From Paenibacillus sophorae (GTDB lineage Bacteria; Bacillota; Bacilli; Paenibacillales; Paenibacillaceae), in contig NZ_CP076607.1 of the NCBI RefSeq assembly GCF_018966525.1, positions 558,001 to 622,000 on the forward strand: a stretch of DNA of 64,000 nucleotides. The letters are read 5' to 3'. Both the position numbers and the translations under genes were made by a program. The notes below the pieces were generated by a model. The model worked only from the letters and a program-made list of their open reading frames with translations, had not been told where the DNA came from and ran no database searches. This document shows positions 44,276 through 54,001 of this stretch, one piece after another (position 1 is the first letter of the stretch; each line of letters begins with the position of its first letter).

Positions 44276-44791
44276 ATGTTCAATCGTGAAAAGAACGACA
44301 TGACAACCGAAACACCTCTGCCCTACGACAGTTCGAAATTCAAGGCCCCTTCATTCTCCGGAAAGCAACGTGCCAGTCGTATAGGGAAACCTGTGCTCCT
44401 GACTATTGTGAACACACCTAAGTGTGGAAAAAGAGTTGCGGTTGCCCCGAAGGTGTTGGAGCAACTCGGATCACCCACAACAGTCCAGGTCGCCATTAGT
44501 GAAGACGGGGTCGCTTTGGGCGAACATCTTCCCGAGAACGATGCCCGCTTCACGCTGAAGACACTCGCCAACAAGTCCGTCATTTACTCCGCCCCGCTGG
44601 TCGATAGCCTTACCGACAGCTTTGAGCTGGACTTCAGCGGGCGGAGCAGCATTTCCTTCGGTGAATGTTCCCTCATGGAGACGGAGGACGGCGAGCCAGT
44701 AGTCTTATTTCCAATAAAGGCACAACAGCCAGCCAGCCTCCCTCTCCCCGTCCAATCAGAAGATATCTTCGACGAAGGAGAACTTTCCTAA
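44276..44791 (+). CDS. Hypothetical protein, first of plus-strand cassette block
   Basis: A 171-residue protein. ATG 44276 has GAGGAG 9 bases ahead. The middle contains GKRVAVAPKVLEQLGSPTTV and a VQVAISEDGVALGEHL hairpin-like stretch, which recall small beta-barrel domains of the AbrB/SpoVT kind, though I would not assign it. The C-terminus is acidic (SEDIFDEGEL). It is divergent from ArgR-like gene 1 and shares its control region. Confidence 0.6.
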   Translation: MFNREKNDMTTETPLPYDSSKFKAPSFSGKQRASRIGKPVLLTIVNTPKCGKRVAVAPKVLEQLGSPTTVQVAISEDGVALGEHLPENDARFTLKTLANKSVIYSAPLVDSLTDSFELDFSGRSSISFGECSLMETEDGEPVVLFPIKAQQPASLPLPVQSEDIFDEGELS

Positions 44792-44952
44792 CCTATCTGC
44801 CGCCTCTTGTCCGCAACAGGTCCTGGCAAGCTGCATCCAAAGATACACCGGTTTAAGATGAATCTGCCCATCACCTGTACTAAATTTGGCTAAGTTGTTC
44901 ATAAAGCTTCAAAGGACATCATATTACTCAACCCAATCCAAGGAGGTACAAC

Positions 44953-45378
44953 ATGAGTTATCCATTGCGGCAAAACAGCGGTCTTCCCGAAGAGGAAATG
45001 CCGGTCGGCATCATCACCAGGGCTTACAGCATCTTACCACGCCACATTACCGACGAAGGCGACCTGACCCGGCAGACTGAGAAGTTTTGGAGAAGGCTGG
45101 GGAAAGAGTTGGGCGCTGACTACTATACTTTTACGACCCGGCAAGGCCACAGACAAATGGGTTGCCGGGCCACTCGGAGCGTCATTGACTGCTTCTACGT
45201 CGAAGAGGCGGACATTCTCAGCAGAATCACCGACTTTTCCGACCTTCACAAAGAGCGGGTCGATCATCCGCACGAAGATTTAGTCAATTTCGGATTGTGG
45301 GTCGAGTGGGAAGGGAAAAAGTACGCGGTTTCCCGTGACCCTGAATGCAAAGACGCCCTCCTGCTTCGTAACTTGTAA
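44953..45378 (+). CDS. Hypothetical protein
   Basis: A 141-residue soluble protein; ATG follows AAGGAGGTACAAC, a perfect ribosome-binding site. It has RQTEKFWRRLGKELGADYYT and a later LVNFGLWVEWEGKKYAV beta hairpin, and no recognised motif. It is in the plus-strand series of unknown genes that leads to the primase-helicase. Confidence 0.65.
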   Translation: MSYPLRQNSGLPEEEMPVGIITRAYSILPRHITDEGDLTRQTEKFWRRLGKELGADYYTFTTRQGHRQMGCRATRSVIDCFYVEEADILSRITDFSDLHKERVDHPHEDLVNFGLWVEWEGKKYAVSRDPECKDALLLRNL

Positions 45379-45482
45379 TTGTTCTTCTCGCACCTCAGGT
45401 GGACAATGATGGGCCTGTTATATCTGCAAAGATTACATTGCCTGTTGTAACTATCCGACTACCTCCTAAATACATCGGTCTT

Positions 45483-45518
45483 CCCCTACCCATTCATACG
45501 GGTAGGGGTTTTCTTTTT
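45483..45518 (+). terminator. Terminator
   Basis: CCCCTACCC / GGGTAGGGG, 8-base loop, then TTTTCTTTTT. Confidence 0.9.
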
Positions 45519-45585
45519 CCGTAAAGCAAAAAAACACAGGCAAATATTAATATATTGAACACCAATAAATTAGGAGGAGATTGAC

Positions 45586-46056
45586 ATGGACGAAGATTTT
45601 TACACAAGTGAAGGCCTGAGACAGCATCTGCTGGAATTTCTGAGGGAAACATTTGATCACGATGGAACGCTGCACCTGCTGGCAGTAGCAGCTCGGAGAG
45701 ATGGAGCGGGGGACAAGTTGGGTGAATCGTACTGGAGATTACGATTGGCGCTGACCTACAGAGAGGGTGACACAGTGAATCCTTACTGGGACGGGACCGA
45801 TCTCGACGTCGCGTTGGCCGGGAATGTCCTCCGGCTGCTTGACGAGGAGACACTGGCGAACGAACCGCCAATTGTCGAAGGAAGTCCCAATGCTTTAGCG
45901 GTGAATTGGGTCTCGGAGTTGGCTTCTCCGCTGTGGGTCTCGGATGAAGCTAGGGCAGCATTTGCCGATGGACTAGAAAAGCGCGAATCCAAAGAGGCCG
46001 ACTGGAGAACAAACTCCACCACTGAAGACCCGTTTGCCGACTATTTTGGCAAGTAG
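45586..46056 (+). CDS. Hypothetical protein
   Basis: A 156-residue acidic protein starting MDEDFYTSEGLRQHLLEFLR after AGGAGGAGATTGAC. Mixed alpha-beta pattern, C-terminus EDPFADYFGK. No recognised family. It follows a terminator and so probably starts a new unit with the next gene. Confidence 0.65.
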   Translation: MDEDFYTSEGLRQHLLEFLRETFDHDGTLHLLAVAARRDGAGDKLGESYWRLRLALTYREGDTVNPYWDGTDLDVALAGNVLRLLDEETLANEPPIVEGSPNALAVNWVSELASPLWVSDEARAAFADGLEKRESKEADWRTNSTTEDPFADYFGK

Positions 46057-46134
46057 CTTGCTGGTTGCTGGTTGCCGGATGAAGGCATTGCTAGAAGGAA
46101 TTCATACGAAGAACACACTGGAAAGGAGTATATC

Positions 46135-47160
46135 ATGATTACATTAAGCGAAAAAGAAAAGCGGGCCGTGGCCGCTATCATTCAGGAGCGAGTCGACGAA
46201 CATTTGGGACGCTTCCCTTACGCCAGATACCCGGCAGAACCGCTTGAGGAATGGCGCGAGATTTTCTGCGATCCGGCTGCTGCTGTTCCACCGCCCACTG
46301 TCAAAAAGGCACTCGGCTGGCACTTCGGAGGCTGGCAGCGCCAAAGCCCACCCTCTGCCGCATCGCGCACGATTTCGGCCATTCTCAAGGCCTGGCCGGA
46401 GTTCTTGCCGCTAGGGTCAGCAGAGCCGCAGGAGATTTTCAGGTTTTGGCAGGCGCAGCTTCCAGACTGGAACAATGGCTTCAGCGCAGCTGCGCTTCTG
46501 CTTCATCTCCAGCGCCCGAACGATTTTGAGCTTGCGGATCGTCACCGAATGGATGCCATGCGGGGCTTGCTTCAGGAAATTGGCCATGCCTATCAAGGAG
46601 AAGATAACGGGTTGGGTTTTGCCGATTTGGTGGACTACACCGCCTTTTTCCGTTCCGTCCTTCCAAAACTGCCCGACAAAGAAGATACACGGATAAAACT
46701 CGATCGTTTCCTGAAGGGTTACGGCAACCGACACGCCTACAAGCTGGTGTCGCCGGATTTTCGGACCAAGGAGCCTACCATAAGGGCATTTTCTTGGAAT
46801 GACCTTTCCTCAAAGCGCTTCCGGTTGGACAAAATTGTGGGACGAGCCAACTGCGATATGCTGTTCACCTGCTTTCTTCTGACTTTGGAAGCCCAAGGCA
46901 TCACCACTACAGAGTTCACGATAGGCGAAGTGGTGGATTTGCTTCCAGTCGGCACAGCTGGGATCTGTAACGAGGCGAGCTTTAAATATGCGCTCGTAAG
47001 TCTCTTTAGTCAGCAACGGCAGAGAGACTTTTGGGTTTTTGACAAACCTGAGATAAGCCGTGCATTTACCGAACAGGCGAACCAGTCCACGCGAGACATG
47101 AAATTTTATGACAGCCATTCTAAGGAGAAGGTAAATATAAATTCCAAGTATATCGTATAA
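46135..47160 (+). CDS. Hypothetical protein
   Basis: A 341-residue protein; ATG 46135 follows AAAGGAGTATATC, while a longer frame upstream lacks a start signal. It is rich in Trp and aromatic helices (WHFGGWQRQ, FRFWQAQLPDWNNGF) and has a basic C-terminal half. No known motif is seen. It lies 78 bases after the previous gene on the same strand, probably in one operon. Confidence 0.65.
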   Translation: MITLSEKEKRAVAAIIQERVDEHLGRFPYARYPAEPLEEWREIFCDPAAAVPPPTVKKALGWHFGGWQRQSPPSAASRTISAILKAWPEFLPLGSAEPQEIFRFWQAQLPDWNNGFSAAALLLHLQRPNDFELADRHRMDAMRGLLQEIGHAYQGEDNGLGFADLVDYTAFFRSVLPKLPDKEDTRIKLDRFLKGYGNRHAYKLVSPDFRTKEPTIRAFSWNDLSSKRFRLDKIVGRANCDMLFTCFLLTLEAQGITTTEFTIGEVVDLLPVGTAGICNEASFKYALVSLFSQQRQRDFWVFDKPEISRAFTEQANQSTRDMKFYDSHSKEKVNINSKYIV

Positions 47161-47212
47161 AAAAATAGACCCACTCTTAATGAAGTGGACCTATCATTTT
47201 ATTTTCTTTTCA
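47160..47212. terminator. Terminator between converging genes
   Basis: Imperfect hairpin CCCACTCTTAATGAAGTGG flanked by ATAG and CTAT, followed by CATTTTATTTTCTTTT. It overlaps the end of the XRE gene. Confidence 0.55.
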
Positions 47213-47565
47213 TTGTCAAGTGTTTCAAAAATCCTTCTTAGAACATCCAATGCCATTTTGCTCTCTCCAAGGCTTCGTGTCAACAATAGAGAATGTGCAA
47301 TTTGAGCAACCTGTCTTTTTTCATGAATCTCCGTGTCAATTTCAAGCTCTTCAAAACGAAATAGCTCCCATACTGTTACTTCAAGAGCCGACGCAAGCTT
47401 GCCTAAAGACTGAATTGATAAGTTACGTGATCCACGCTCAACTGCTCCCCAGTAAACGTCTGTCACACCTACCCTCTCAGCAGCCTCCTTTTGCGATAAT
47501 CCTTTTATTTTTCTTAAATATCTTAATTTTGCTCCTACCAGTACTTGAATATCAGTATTTTTCAA
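47194..47565 (-). CDS. XRE-family regulator
   Basis: A 123-residue protein. The helix-turn-helix is clear: KLRYLRKIKGLSQKEAAERV then AVERGSRNLSIQSL, followed by WELFRFEE. It is a relative of the XRE protein at 23367. A TTG start (47565) is preferred: AGAGAGGTGG lies 5 bases ahead and overlaps the alternative GTG (47574). It is divergent from the EcsC-like gene. Confidence 0.82.
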   Translation of the reverse strand: MKNTDIQVLVGAKLRYLRKIKGLSQKEAAERVGVTDVYWGAVERGSRNLSIQSLGKLASALEVTVWELFRFEELEIDTEIHEKRQVAQIAHSLLLTRSLGESKMALDVLRRIFETLDNEKKIK

Positions 47566-47782
47566 CTTTGCCACCTCTCTATTTGAGACTAGTAAAGTTA
47601 GAAGGTGACGTGTAGTTATCTATTTGGTCGAATATTCATTGCACAATAACTTATAGGTTATTATAATTTAAATGACTTTGGTAATTTTGTCCTATAAATG
47701 TGGGGAATGGTCTTCAGATCCCTTTTACCAAACCTCATGTTTTCTTAAATTATACGCTTATAAGTGAAGGTGGCATTTGAAA

Positions 47783-48403
47783 ATGAGAATTACACAGCAG
47801 GCTGTTAACCAAGCGTTAGACTGGGCATACGAAAAGGCGGTGATGGGAGGCATACCTGGTACAAGTGATGCCTACGAGCTGGCGGAGGAGTTTTTGCAGA
47901 AGAAAGGTGAATTAAACGACCAAATCAGTTCACTGATCCGGTGGCAGAACACAAAGAGCGCAACCAGCGGATTTCTGACGGGTCTTGGTGGGCTTGTCAC
48001 CCTCCCTGCCGCAATCCCGGCGAATCTGGCATCAGTTATTTACATTCAGCTTCGAATGATCGCCGCTATCGCCATCATGTCTGGACGGGATGTGAAAGAG
48101 GACCAAGTTCGCACCATGGCTTACCTTTGCCTGTGCGGCAATGGGATCAAGGACGTTTTGAAGGATGTCGGCATTGTGGTAGGTAAAAAGGCAGCGGAGA
48201 GCGCGCTCAGAGGCTTATCTGGCAAGGTACTTATAAATATCAATAAGAAAGTCGGATTCCGTCTGCTTACCAAGTTCGGAACTAAAGGAGTCATCAACCT
48301 TTCCAAGATGATCCCGCTGGTTGGAGGGGTCACTGGTGCCGTATTTGATGGTGTCTCTACCAATGTAGTTGGCAACACTGCCCGTAGATTATTTAATGAA
48401 TGA
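47783..48403 (+). CDS. EcsC family protein
   Basis: A 206-residue protein. The central segment SGFLTGLGGLVTLPAAIPAN followed by SVIYIQLRMIAAIA is the hallmark of the EcsC family, small membrane-associated proteins linked in Bacillus to the Ecs transporter. ATG 47783 has GAAGGTGG 9 bases ahead. The C-terminal half has Gly-rich hydrophobic stretches (MIPLVGGVTGAVFDGVST). The role in this cassette is unknown. Confidence 0.82.
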   Translation: MRITQQAVNQALDWAYEKAVMGGIPGTSDAYELAEEFLQKKGELNDQISSLIRWQNTKSATSGFLTGLGGLVTLPAAIPANLASVIYIQLRMIAAIAIMSGRDVKEDQVRTMAYLCLCGNGIKDVLKDVGIVVGKKAAESALRGLSGKVLININKKVGFRLLTKFGTKGVINLSKMIPLVGGVTGAVFDGVSTNVVGNTARRLFNE

Positions 48404-48488
48404 TATTAGAAGGCACAGTTCATACCCTCTATGAAGTGCTTGGCTCAACAGCTATCTTCACATCAAAAAACATACAAGGAGATATTAC

Positions 48489-49484
48489 ATGAAACGAATC
48501 TTCATTACTTTTGTTATCTTGGCAGCCACTCTGCTTATGTCGGGCTGCGCCTCAAAGAACAACGCTGACCTGGCTCCATCGCCAACCACAAGTCCCGATG
48601 TTGTAACGCAAACTCAGGTCCCCACAACCACCACAAGTACGACATCTGCAGAACCTCCAGCAGGTCATCTGTGGAAAACGGAGTACAAGGGGCTTCTCAT
48701 CCAAATCAACAGCGCGGAAACGACCAAGGATGTGTTCGATCATGAATTCTTGGTATTTGACCTCACTCTGCAAAATGGCACTGACAATCCGCTGGAAGTC
48801 TCTGGTCGGGCATTCAACCTGCTTACGGTCAACAAGGAACTGTTGGAGAGCGATCCAACTGCGGAAACTGTGGAGTCCGGCGATATCCAAACATCAACAG
48901 TTTTGCCGGGCGGACAGCGCACACTTCGCGTAGGTTTCGTCGTCCAACCTGTGCAAGTGAGCGAACTCATTTTCAATGTGGGACAAAATGCTGTTTACCG
49001 AATCACTTCATTTGACGACAGCTCGTCCTCCCCTGCGGAGGCAACTGCTACTATTACTCCGGCGGAAGAACCTTCATCTGCGGAGAACACCCCGATCATC
49101 GAAGGCAGCAACGCCAAGTCTGACGACTTCATTTTTGAGGACAACTACCTGGGATATCTAAACTCCTTGATTGAGGCCATCAACACAGGAGACTTCTCGC
49201 TCGTGGAGATCCATTTGCTGTACGACAGCGAACTATACTCTCAGCAGCAAAAGCTTGTCCAAACGCTCAGCGAGAAAGGCACCCGTGAGGAACTGGTCGA
49301 TTACGAGATACAATCGGCGGCTTTTGACGAAGAGAGCGGCACGCTCACGATGAAGGTAAAAGAGCAGATCAAGATCATTTCGGCAGACGGCACAGAGAAA
49401 ACGGCTGATAACGTATGGACATACAACGCCCTTCAGGTTGATCAAGGTGTGTTCCAGTTTAGTACAATTGCCAAAGCAGAATAA
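48489..49484 (+). CDS. Lipoprotein with DUF4352-like and TcaA-like C-terminal domains
   Basis: A 331-residue exported lipoprotein. The signal peptide ends in the lipobox LMSGC (Cys20). A Ser/Thr-rich linker is followed by a DUF4352-type beta domain (residues about 60-175, with FLVFDLTLQNGTDNPLEVSG). After a second linker comes a C-terminal NTF2-like domain (about 220-330), with YLNSLIEAINTGDFSLVE and LYSQQQKLVQTLSEKG, as in TcaA-like proteins. It probably sits on the outer face of the membrane; its neighbour is the EcsC-like protein. Confidence 0.8.
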   Translation: MKRIFITFVILAATLLMSGCASKNNADLAPSPTTSPDVVTQTQVPTTTTSTTSAEPPAGHLWKTEYKGLLIQINSAETTKDVFDHEFLVFDLTLQNGTDNPLEVSGRAFNLLTVNKELLESDPTAETVESGDIQTSTVLPGGQRTLRVGFVVQPVQVSELIFNVGQNAVYRITSFDDSSSSPAEATATITPAEEPSSAENTPIIEGSNAKSDDFIFEDNYLGYLNSLIEAINTGDFSLVEIHLLYDSELYSQQQKLVQTLSEKGTREELVDYEIQSAAFDEESGTLTMKVKEQIKIISADGTEKTADNVWTYNALQVDQGVFQFSTIAKAE

Positions 49485-49557
49485 GTACCTGAAAAAAGCG
49501 TGTCTTGGTAGGATGTTTATTTACTTTTTACGCTTGTTCTAAAATGTAATACGCAAA

Positions 49558-49594
49558 CAGCATCGCTCCAATTCGGGCGATGCTGTGTTTTTTT
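49558..49594. terminator. Terminator
   Basis: CAGCATCGC / GCGATGCTG stem followed by TGTTTTTTT, after the lipoprotein gene and before a converging gene. Confidence 0.8.
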
Positions 49595-49616
49595 CCGTCA
49601 CATCATTAAAGATAAT

Positions 49617-50096
49617 TCACTCTACGATAAAGCCCAGCTTTTCCAGTAGAGTTTCTCCGTCCTCATTATCTTTGACAGCGACCAACAGCCCGTCCCCCAT
49701 TACCACGGACCCAGCAACAGTATCCGAATATCCCTCCGTCAAATGCAAATTAATAAGTCCTGCATAACCCGGTTCCAGCTTAAGCACAACCAACTGTACA
49801 GGAGCGATGCGTTCCACGACAAAGTCTTTCAGCAAAACACTCAACGTTTCCCGATGCTGTTCTTTTTTTTCCTTCTCAGCCTTGATCCACCCCTTCTCCT
49901 TGTCTTTGACCATGCTGAGCTCACCCGTCAGATAGCGGTGAACAGAAGGTTGAGAGACTTCAAAACCAAGCTTATTAAACAATTCCTCCTTAATTTCGAA
50001 CTGGGAACGCTTTGAGTTCTCTTCCAGGATTTCTACAATAGCCGCCTTGATTTTCTCTGCTTCCTGTGGATCTCGCTTCAGCTTATACTCCGACAT
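49617..50096 (-). CDS. ArgR-like regulator 2
   Basis: A 159-residue protein. The N-terminal winged helix contains EELFNKLGFEVSQPSVHRYL; the C-terminal domain contains VQLVVLKLEPGYAGLINLHL and VAGSVVMGDGLLVAV, the order found in ArgR. The second ATG (50096) is chosen because AGGGGGA is 6 bases ahead. It is only distantly like ArgR-like gene 1. It is divergent from the gene before the primase, with ARG-box-like sites in the gap, so it probably controls the replication-recombination block. Confidence 0.7.
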   Translation of the reverse strand: MSEYKLKRDPQEAEKIKAAIVEILEENSKRSQFEIKEELFNKLGFEVSQPSVHRYLTGELSMVKDKEKGWIKAEKEKKEQHRETLSVLLKDFVVERIAPVQLVVLKLEPGYAGLINLHLTEGYSDTVAGSVVMGDGLLVAVKDNEDGETLLEKLGFIVE

Positions 50097-50378
50097 GCCC
50101 ATTCCCCCTATACAAATTTAATATTGAAAAATTGAAAAACAGCCCGAAACTCACGGCAAAAAGCCTGAATAGCTTTCATCGCGCGAAGTCCACGACAAAA
50201 GGTTCAGATGATACCAAAAAGAAGAAAATTAAGTTCAAAACATCATCCATTAATGAATATTATAATATAAATAATGAATAAATCAAGTTTATAATTGAAT
50301 AATTAAGTTATTATTCTATTTAAATTCATTACCAGATGAATTATATTAATGCTAGACCTTTTGAAAGGAATGATATCT
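50097..50378. promoter_or_regulatory. AT-rich divergent control region with ARG-box-like sites
   Basis: Contains TGAATATTATAA (50254 onward), TAATGAATAAATC and TGAATAATTAAGTTATTATTC-type sites around 50296-50316, similar to ArgR operators. It precedes the gene leading to the primase-helicase. It could also act as an origin-like AT-rich region. Confidence 0.5.
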
Positions 50379-50903
50379 ATGCCTCCAACTAAAAAACGTC
50401 CGATCAGCAAACCGCAAGAAGGAACTAACGATCATTACCAGAAAACAGAGCTTGTTCGCTCTGCACTCACCCGCCCTGATGAAGTACCGCTGCTACTCCG
50501 CCGCCCAGGATTCGACACCCTGATCGACAATAAGTACAAAGCCTTGATCGCTGCCGCCTCCGTCATCAACGCCAGCGGGACCGAACGCCTGCGGCTGGAG
50601 GCTGAGTTTTTCAACACTGAGGGCGAATCTTTGGTTGAATCCTTTCTGCTTCAACCGGATTGGAAGGAAGGCTCTTCCTTCCGCCAGTTGCTCGAGGTGA
50701 CTGACCTTCTGCCAAAACCGAAAGAAGCACTCGACGTCAACGGCCTGGTCGGACGCGAACTGCTCCTAACCATCAAGATCAACACCAAGAACGGCAGGTC
50801 CTTCACCAATCTCGTCCAGACGGAGCTGATTCCCGACGAGTTTGATACCGATTCCGAAGATACTTACACGGACGAATCGGGCGACGAAGATCAGTACGAA
50901 TAA
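50379..50903 (+). CDS. Hypothetical protein upstream of primase-helicase
   Basis: A 174-residue protein; ATG 50379 follows AAAGGAATGATATC. The middle part (KALIAAASVINASGTERLRL, GRSFTNLVQTELIP) has the alternating beta pattern of small nucleic-acid-binding or structural phage proteins; the tail is very acidic (DTDSEDTYTDESGDED), as in single-strand-binding proteins. Assignment as a single-strand-binding-like protein is a guess based on tail and position before a primase. Confidence 0.6.
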   Translation: MPPTKKRPISKPQEGTNDHYQKTELVRSALTRPDEVPLLLRRPGFDTLIDNKYKALIAAASVINASGTERLRLEAEFFNTEGESLVESFLLQPDWKEGSSFRQLLEVTDLLPKPKEALDVNGLVGRELLLTIKINTKNGRSFTNLVQTELIPDEFDTDSEDTYTDESGDEDQYE

Positions 50904-50971
50904 AGACGCAGGACGGTTCGCCCTCACAGGTGGACCGTCTCTTCATTACAACCGACTGGAGGAATTGCGCT

Positions 50972-53900
50972 TTGAAAATAGAAAACCACCACGGCGATCA
51001 AATACCAAACCAAAACTTTACACTGAGCGTCAAAGATGAAGCCATGGGGCTGGCCCAGAGTGGGTTTCTCATTCTACCAGTATGCTCTCACGATCACTCT
51101 GATGCCAGTGAACAGCACCGAAGGACGTGCAACCGCCCGGGCAAAGCCCCGTTGATTTCGGACTGGAAGAACCGAGCTACTAATAATTTAGAACAGATCG
51201 AAACTTGGTTCAACAAACGCCCAAACTCCAATGCCGGACTGGTACTTGGCACTGCCTCAAGGATTGTCGCCATCGACGTGGACGGCGATTTCGGGAGAGC
51301 CAAACTGGAGGAACTGTCTTGCGGCGACCTGCCGCCCACTTGGAGATACCCTACGCCGGGTGGAGGCGAACGATACCTCTACCAAGCCCCTCCCAATTGT
51401 CCCTGCAAGAAGAAGAATTTCTCTTCAAGCACCGACCACCACGAGGCGCTGGAGCTGTTGGGTGATGGACAGTACACCGTCATTCCCGGTTCTGTCCACC
51501 CGAACGGCGGACGCTACGCGTGGGCGGAAGGCGGAAGCCCGGATGATTTGCCGCTGGCCCCGGCACCGGATTGGATGGCAAGGCTCATGAATCCGGCTTA
51601 CATCACAGACCACTTTTTTGACGATGACGTGGAGGAAGACGCCTCAATTTCCTCACAGGGGACCGTCTACGAAGACGTTTCAGAGGAACTGCACCCTCGG
51701 CCTGCACTTGTCAAGAACCACTCTTTACGTGGCCCCTCCACTGCTTCTTCACAAACAACAATCGCGGAGGTTCCTTTTCTGGACCGAACACCAACCCTCC
51801 AGTCACTGACCAAGGGTTGTCGCAAACTCCAGGGGATCGTCGATGCCCAAAGTGATTACGGGTGCAGCGAGGATGAGTGGTTCACGACCGCTTCCCTGCT
51901 CTCACGTGCCGGAGCACCGGATGAGGCTCAAGTCTTCTCAGAAGCTTCCAACAAGCACAGTGCACGCAGTGAAGCCAGACTGGCGAAGATAGCGACGGAC
52001 GCGGAGGCTAAGTCCTTCGGTCCTCCCCGCTGCGCCGCCTTCGGCTGTTCGGAGGCTCAGGTGAAGGCCTGCTTCGGTTCCGTCCGTTTAAAAGACGGGC
52101 TGGTTTTCAATTCACCGGCGGAGCTTCTGCGCAGGGCGGAACCCAAACCGCTTGAAGTCATTGAAAGCAAGCTGGCGGGAACCCCCTACAGGATCAAGGG
52201 CGGCAAGGTCGGGGACGTGACATTCGACAAGAACGGCGAAGAGTCTTTTCGCCCCATCGCCAACTTTGTTGCCTTCGCCTCGTCCGTCGTTCTGCTGGAC
52301 GACGGTGCGGAAAAGCAGCACTTTTTCAAGATTGAAGGGCTCTCCTTGGACACCGGCAAGCCCCTACGCACCCTCGAAGTCAGACAGGATGCTTTCGAGG
52401 CCATGAACTGGATCTTCGACTGGGGAATGAGGGCAAACTTAGAGCCGGGTCTTGCAGCCAAACAAAAGATGCGTCACCTCACCCAGCTTCTCAGCAAAGA
52501 AGCCGAGACAAAGAGCGTTTACGCCCACCTCGGATTTCGGCAGTTCCCCGAGGGTTGGCGGTACCTGCACGGCGGGGGCTGTGTGGGAAAGGAGAACGTG
52601 GAAGTTCGGCTGGACAAGCGCTTGGAGAAGTACGTACTGCCTGAGCCGGACCGTTCCCTTCGTGGACCGATTCAAGCTAGCCTGAATCTTCTGAATGTCG
52701 CCAAGCCCGAAGTCACGATGCCGCTCCTTGCGGCAGTCTTTCTGAGCCCACTTTGCGAAGCGCTCCGGCAGGGAGGCATTGAACCTGCCTTTCTACTTTG
52801 GCTGTACGGCGTGACCGGCACTCGCAAGTCCACGCTCTCGGCACTGTTCCTGAGCCACTTTGGCCCATTTACGCCCAAAAGCCCTCCGGCCAGTTTCAAG
52901 GACACGGCCAACTCGCTGGAGAAACGGGCCTTCGACTGCAAGGACTCCCTGCTGTGGATCGACGACTTCCACCCCAGCGCCAGTTCGGCAGAGGCCAGAA
53001 AGATGGAGCAGATTGCGCAGTTCCTGATCCGAAGCTACGGCGACCGGGTTGGCCGGGGCCGGATGAAAGCCGATTCATCACTGAGGACCGACTACGCCGC
53101 CAAGGGGATTGCACTTGTCACCGGGGAACAGCAGATTGACGGACATTCCAGCAACGCCAGGGTTCAGGGTGTGGAACTTCGTCCGAGGGACATCGACTTG
53201 GCGAAGCTGACCATCGCCCAGCGGCAAAGCAGCCTGCTGGCACACACAATGGCCGGGTACGTTGCCTGGGTGGGGGAACGGATGTCGGAACCCGGCTTTG
53301 TGGATGGACTTCGCCGTACGTTCCACGAACGGCGCGACCTGGCCCTGCCCGGGCAGAGTCACGGCAGACTGGCGGAAAATGCCGCCTGGCTGTTCCTGGG
53401 CTGGGACACCCTGCTGGAGTTCGCCGTTGCCGAGGGGGCTCTGATGGATACGGAGCGGCAAGACCACCTGAAGGAGGGATGGTCCACCCTTCTCTCCCTG
53501 TCCGAACAGCAGAGCGAGCAGGTTTTGGACAGCCGACCGGGTGAGAACTTCTTGTCCATTGTCGGTGCACTGCTGCATAACGGATCACTCTACACTCTCC
53601 CTGCGAACGCAGCCGAGCGTAAGCAGCACGAAGACCTGACCCCCAGGGGAACACACGTTGGCTGGCACGACAAAAAGCGCTTCTTCTTCCTGCCGGACGT
53701 GCTGTACAACGAGGTCAGCGCCTTCTTGTCCAAGCAGCAGGAGCAAATCCCGCTCAAAAAGACCGACCTCTGGCGGCAGCTCCAAATCGACGGCCTTCTA
53801 GAACCGGAAGTCAGCAACGAGAACGGCAGGGAAAAAATTAAACGCGTGCGGCGGAAGGTCTTGGACGGAAGCCGAATCCAAACGATTTGGATCAAGCGAG

Positions 53901-54001
53901 ACGCGATTGTAGAGGGTGACACCGAGACGGAGGAAAGAGAGAGAAGCCGGGAAGCAGCTGTGAAACGGCCCCAACCAAGAGGCGATCTTTTTGAAACCTG
54001 A
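50972..54001 (+). CDS. Primase-polymerase / DUF927-type helicase (SCC Cch-like)
   Basis: A 1009-residue replication protein. TTG 50972 has GGAGG 9 bases ahead. The N-terminal archaeo-eukaryotic Prim-Pol domain (residues about 25-195) shows VAIDVDGD (catalytic acids), TPGGGERYLY and VIPGSVHPNGGRYAW (the SxH motif). The C-terminal half is a DUF927-like helicase: Walker A YGVTGTRKSTLSALF and Walker B LLWIDDFHPS. SCC elements carry a Cch helicase before ccr; this larger fusion fits that place. It suggests that the excised cassette can start its own replication. Confidence 0.87.
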   Translation: MKIENHHGDQIPNQNFTLSVKDEAMGLAQSGFLILPVCSHDHSDASEQHRRTCNRPGKAPLISDWKNRATNNLEQIETWFNKRPNSNAGLVLGTASRIVAIDVDGDFGRAKLEELSCGDLPPTWRYPTPGGGERYLYQAPPNCPCKKKNFSSSTDHHEALELLGDGQYTVIPGSVHPNGGRYAWAEGGSPDDLPLAPAPDWMARLMNPAYITDHFFDDDVEEDASISSQGTVYEDVSEELHPRPALVKNHSLRGPSTASSQTTIAEVPFLDRTPTLQSLTKGCRKLQGIVDAQSDYGCSEDEWFTTASLLSRAGAPDEAQVFSEASNKHSARSEARLAKIATDAEAKSFGPPRCAAFGCSEAQVKACFGSVRLKDGLVFNSPAELLRRAEPKPLEVIESKLAGTPYRIKGGKVGDVTFDKNGEESFRPIANFVAFASSVVLLDDGAEKQHFFKIEGLSLDTGKPLRTLEVRQDAFEAMNWIFDWGMRANLEPGLAAKQKMRHLTQLLSKEAETKSVYAHLGFRQFPEGWRYLHGGGCVGKENVEVRLDKRLEKYVLPEPDRSLRGPIQASLNLLNVAKPEVTMPLLAAVFLSPLCEALRQGGIEPAFLLWLYGVTGTRKSTLSALFLSHFGPFTPKSPPASFKDTANSLEKRAFDCKDSLLWIDDFHPSASSAEARKMEQIAQFLIRSYGDRVGRGRMKADSSLRTDYAAKGIALVTGEQQIDGHSSNARVQGVELRPRDIDLAKLTIAQRQSSLLAHTMAGYVAWVGERMSEPGFVDGLRRTFHERRDLALPGQSHGRLAENAAWLFLGWDTLLEFAVAEGALMDTERQDHLKEGWSTLLSLSEQQSEQVLDSRPGENFLSIVGALLHNGSLYTLPANAAERKQHEDLTPRGTHVGWHDKKRFFFLPDVLYNEVSAFLSKQQEQIPLKKTDLWRQLQIDGLLEPEVSNENGREKIKRVRRKVLDGSRIQTIWIKRDAIVEGDTETEERERSREAAVKRPQPRGDLFET

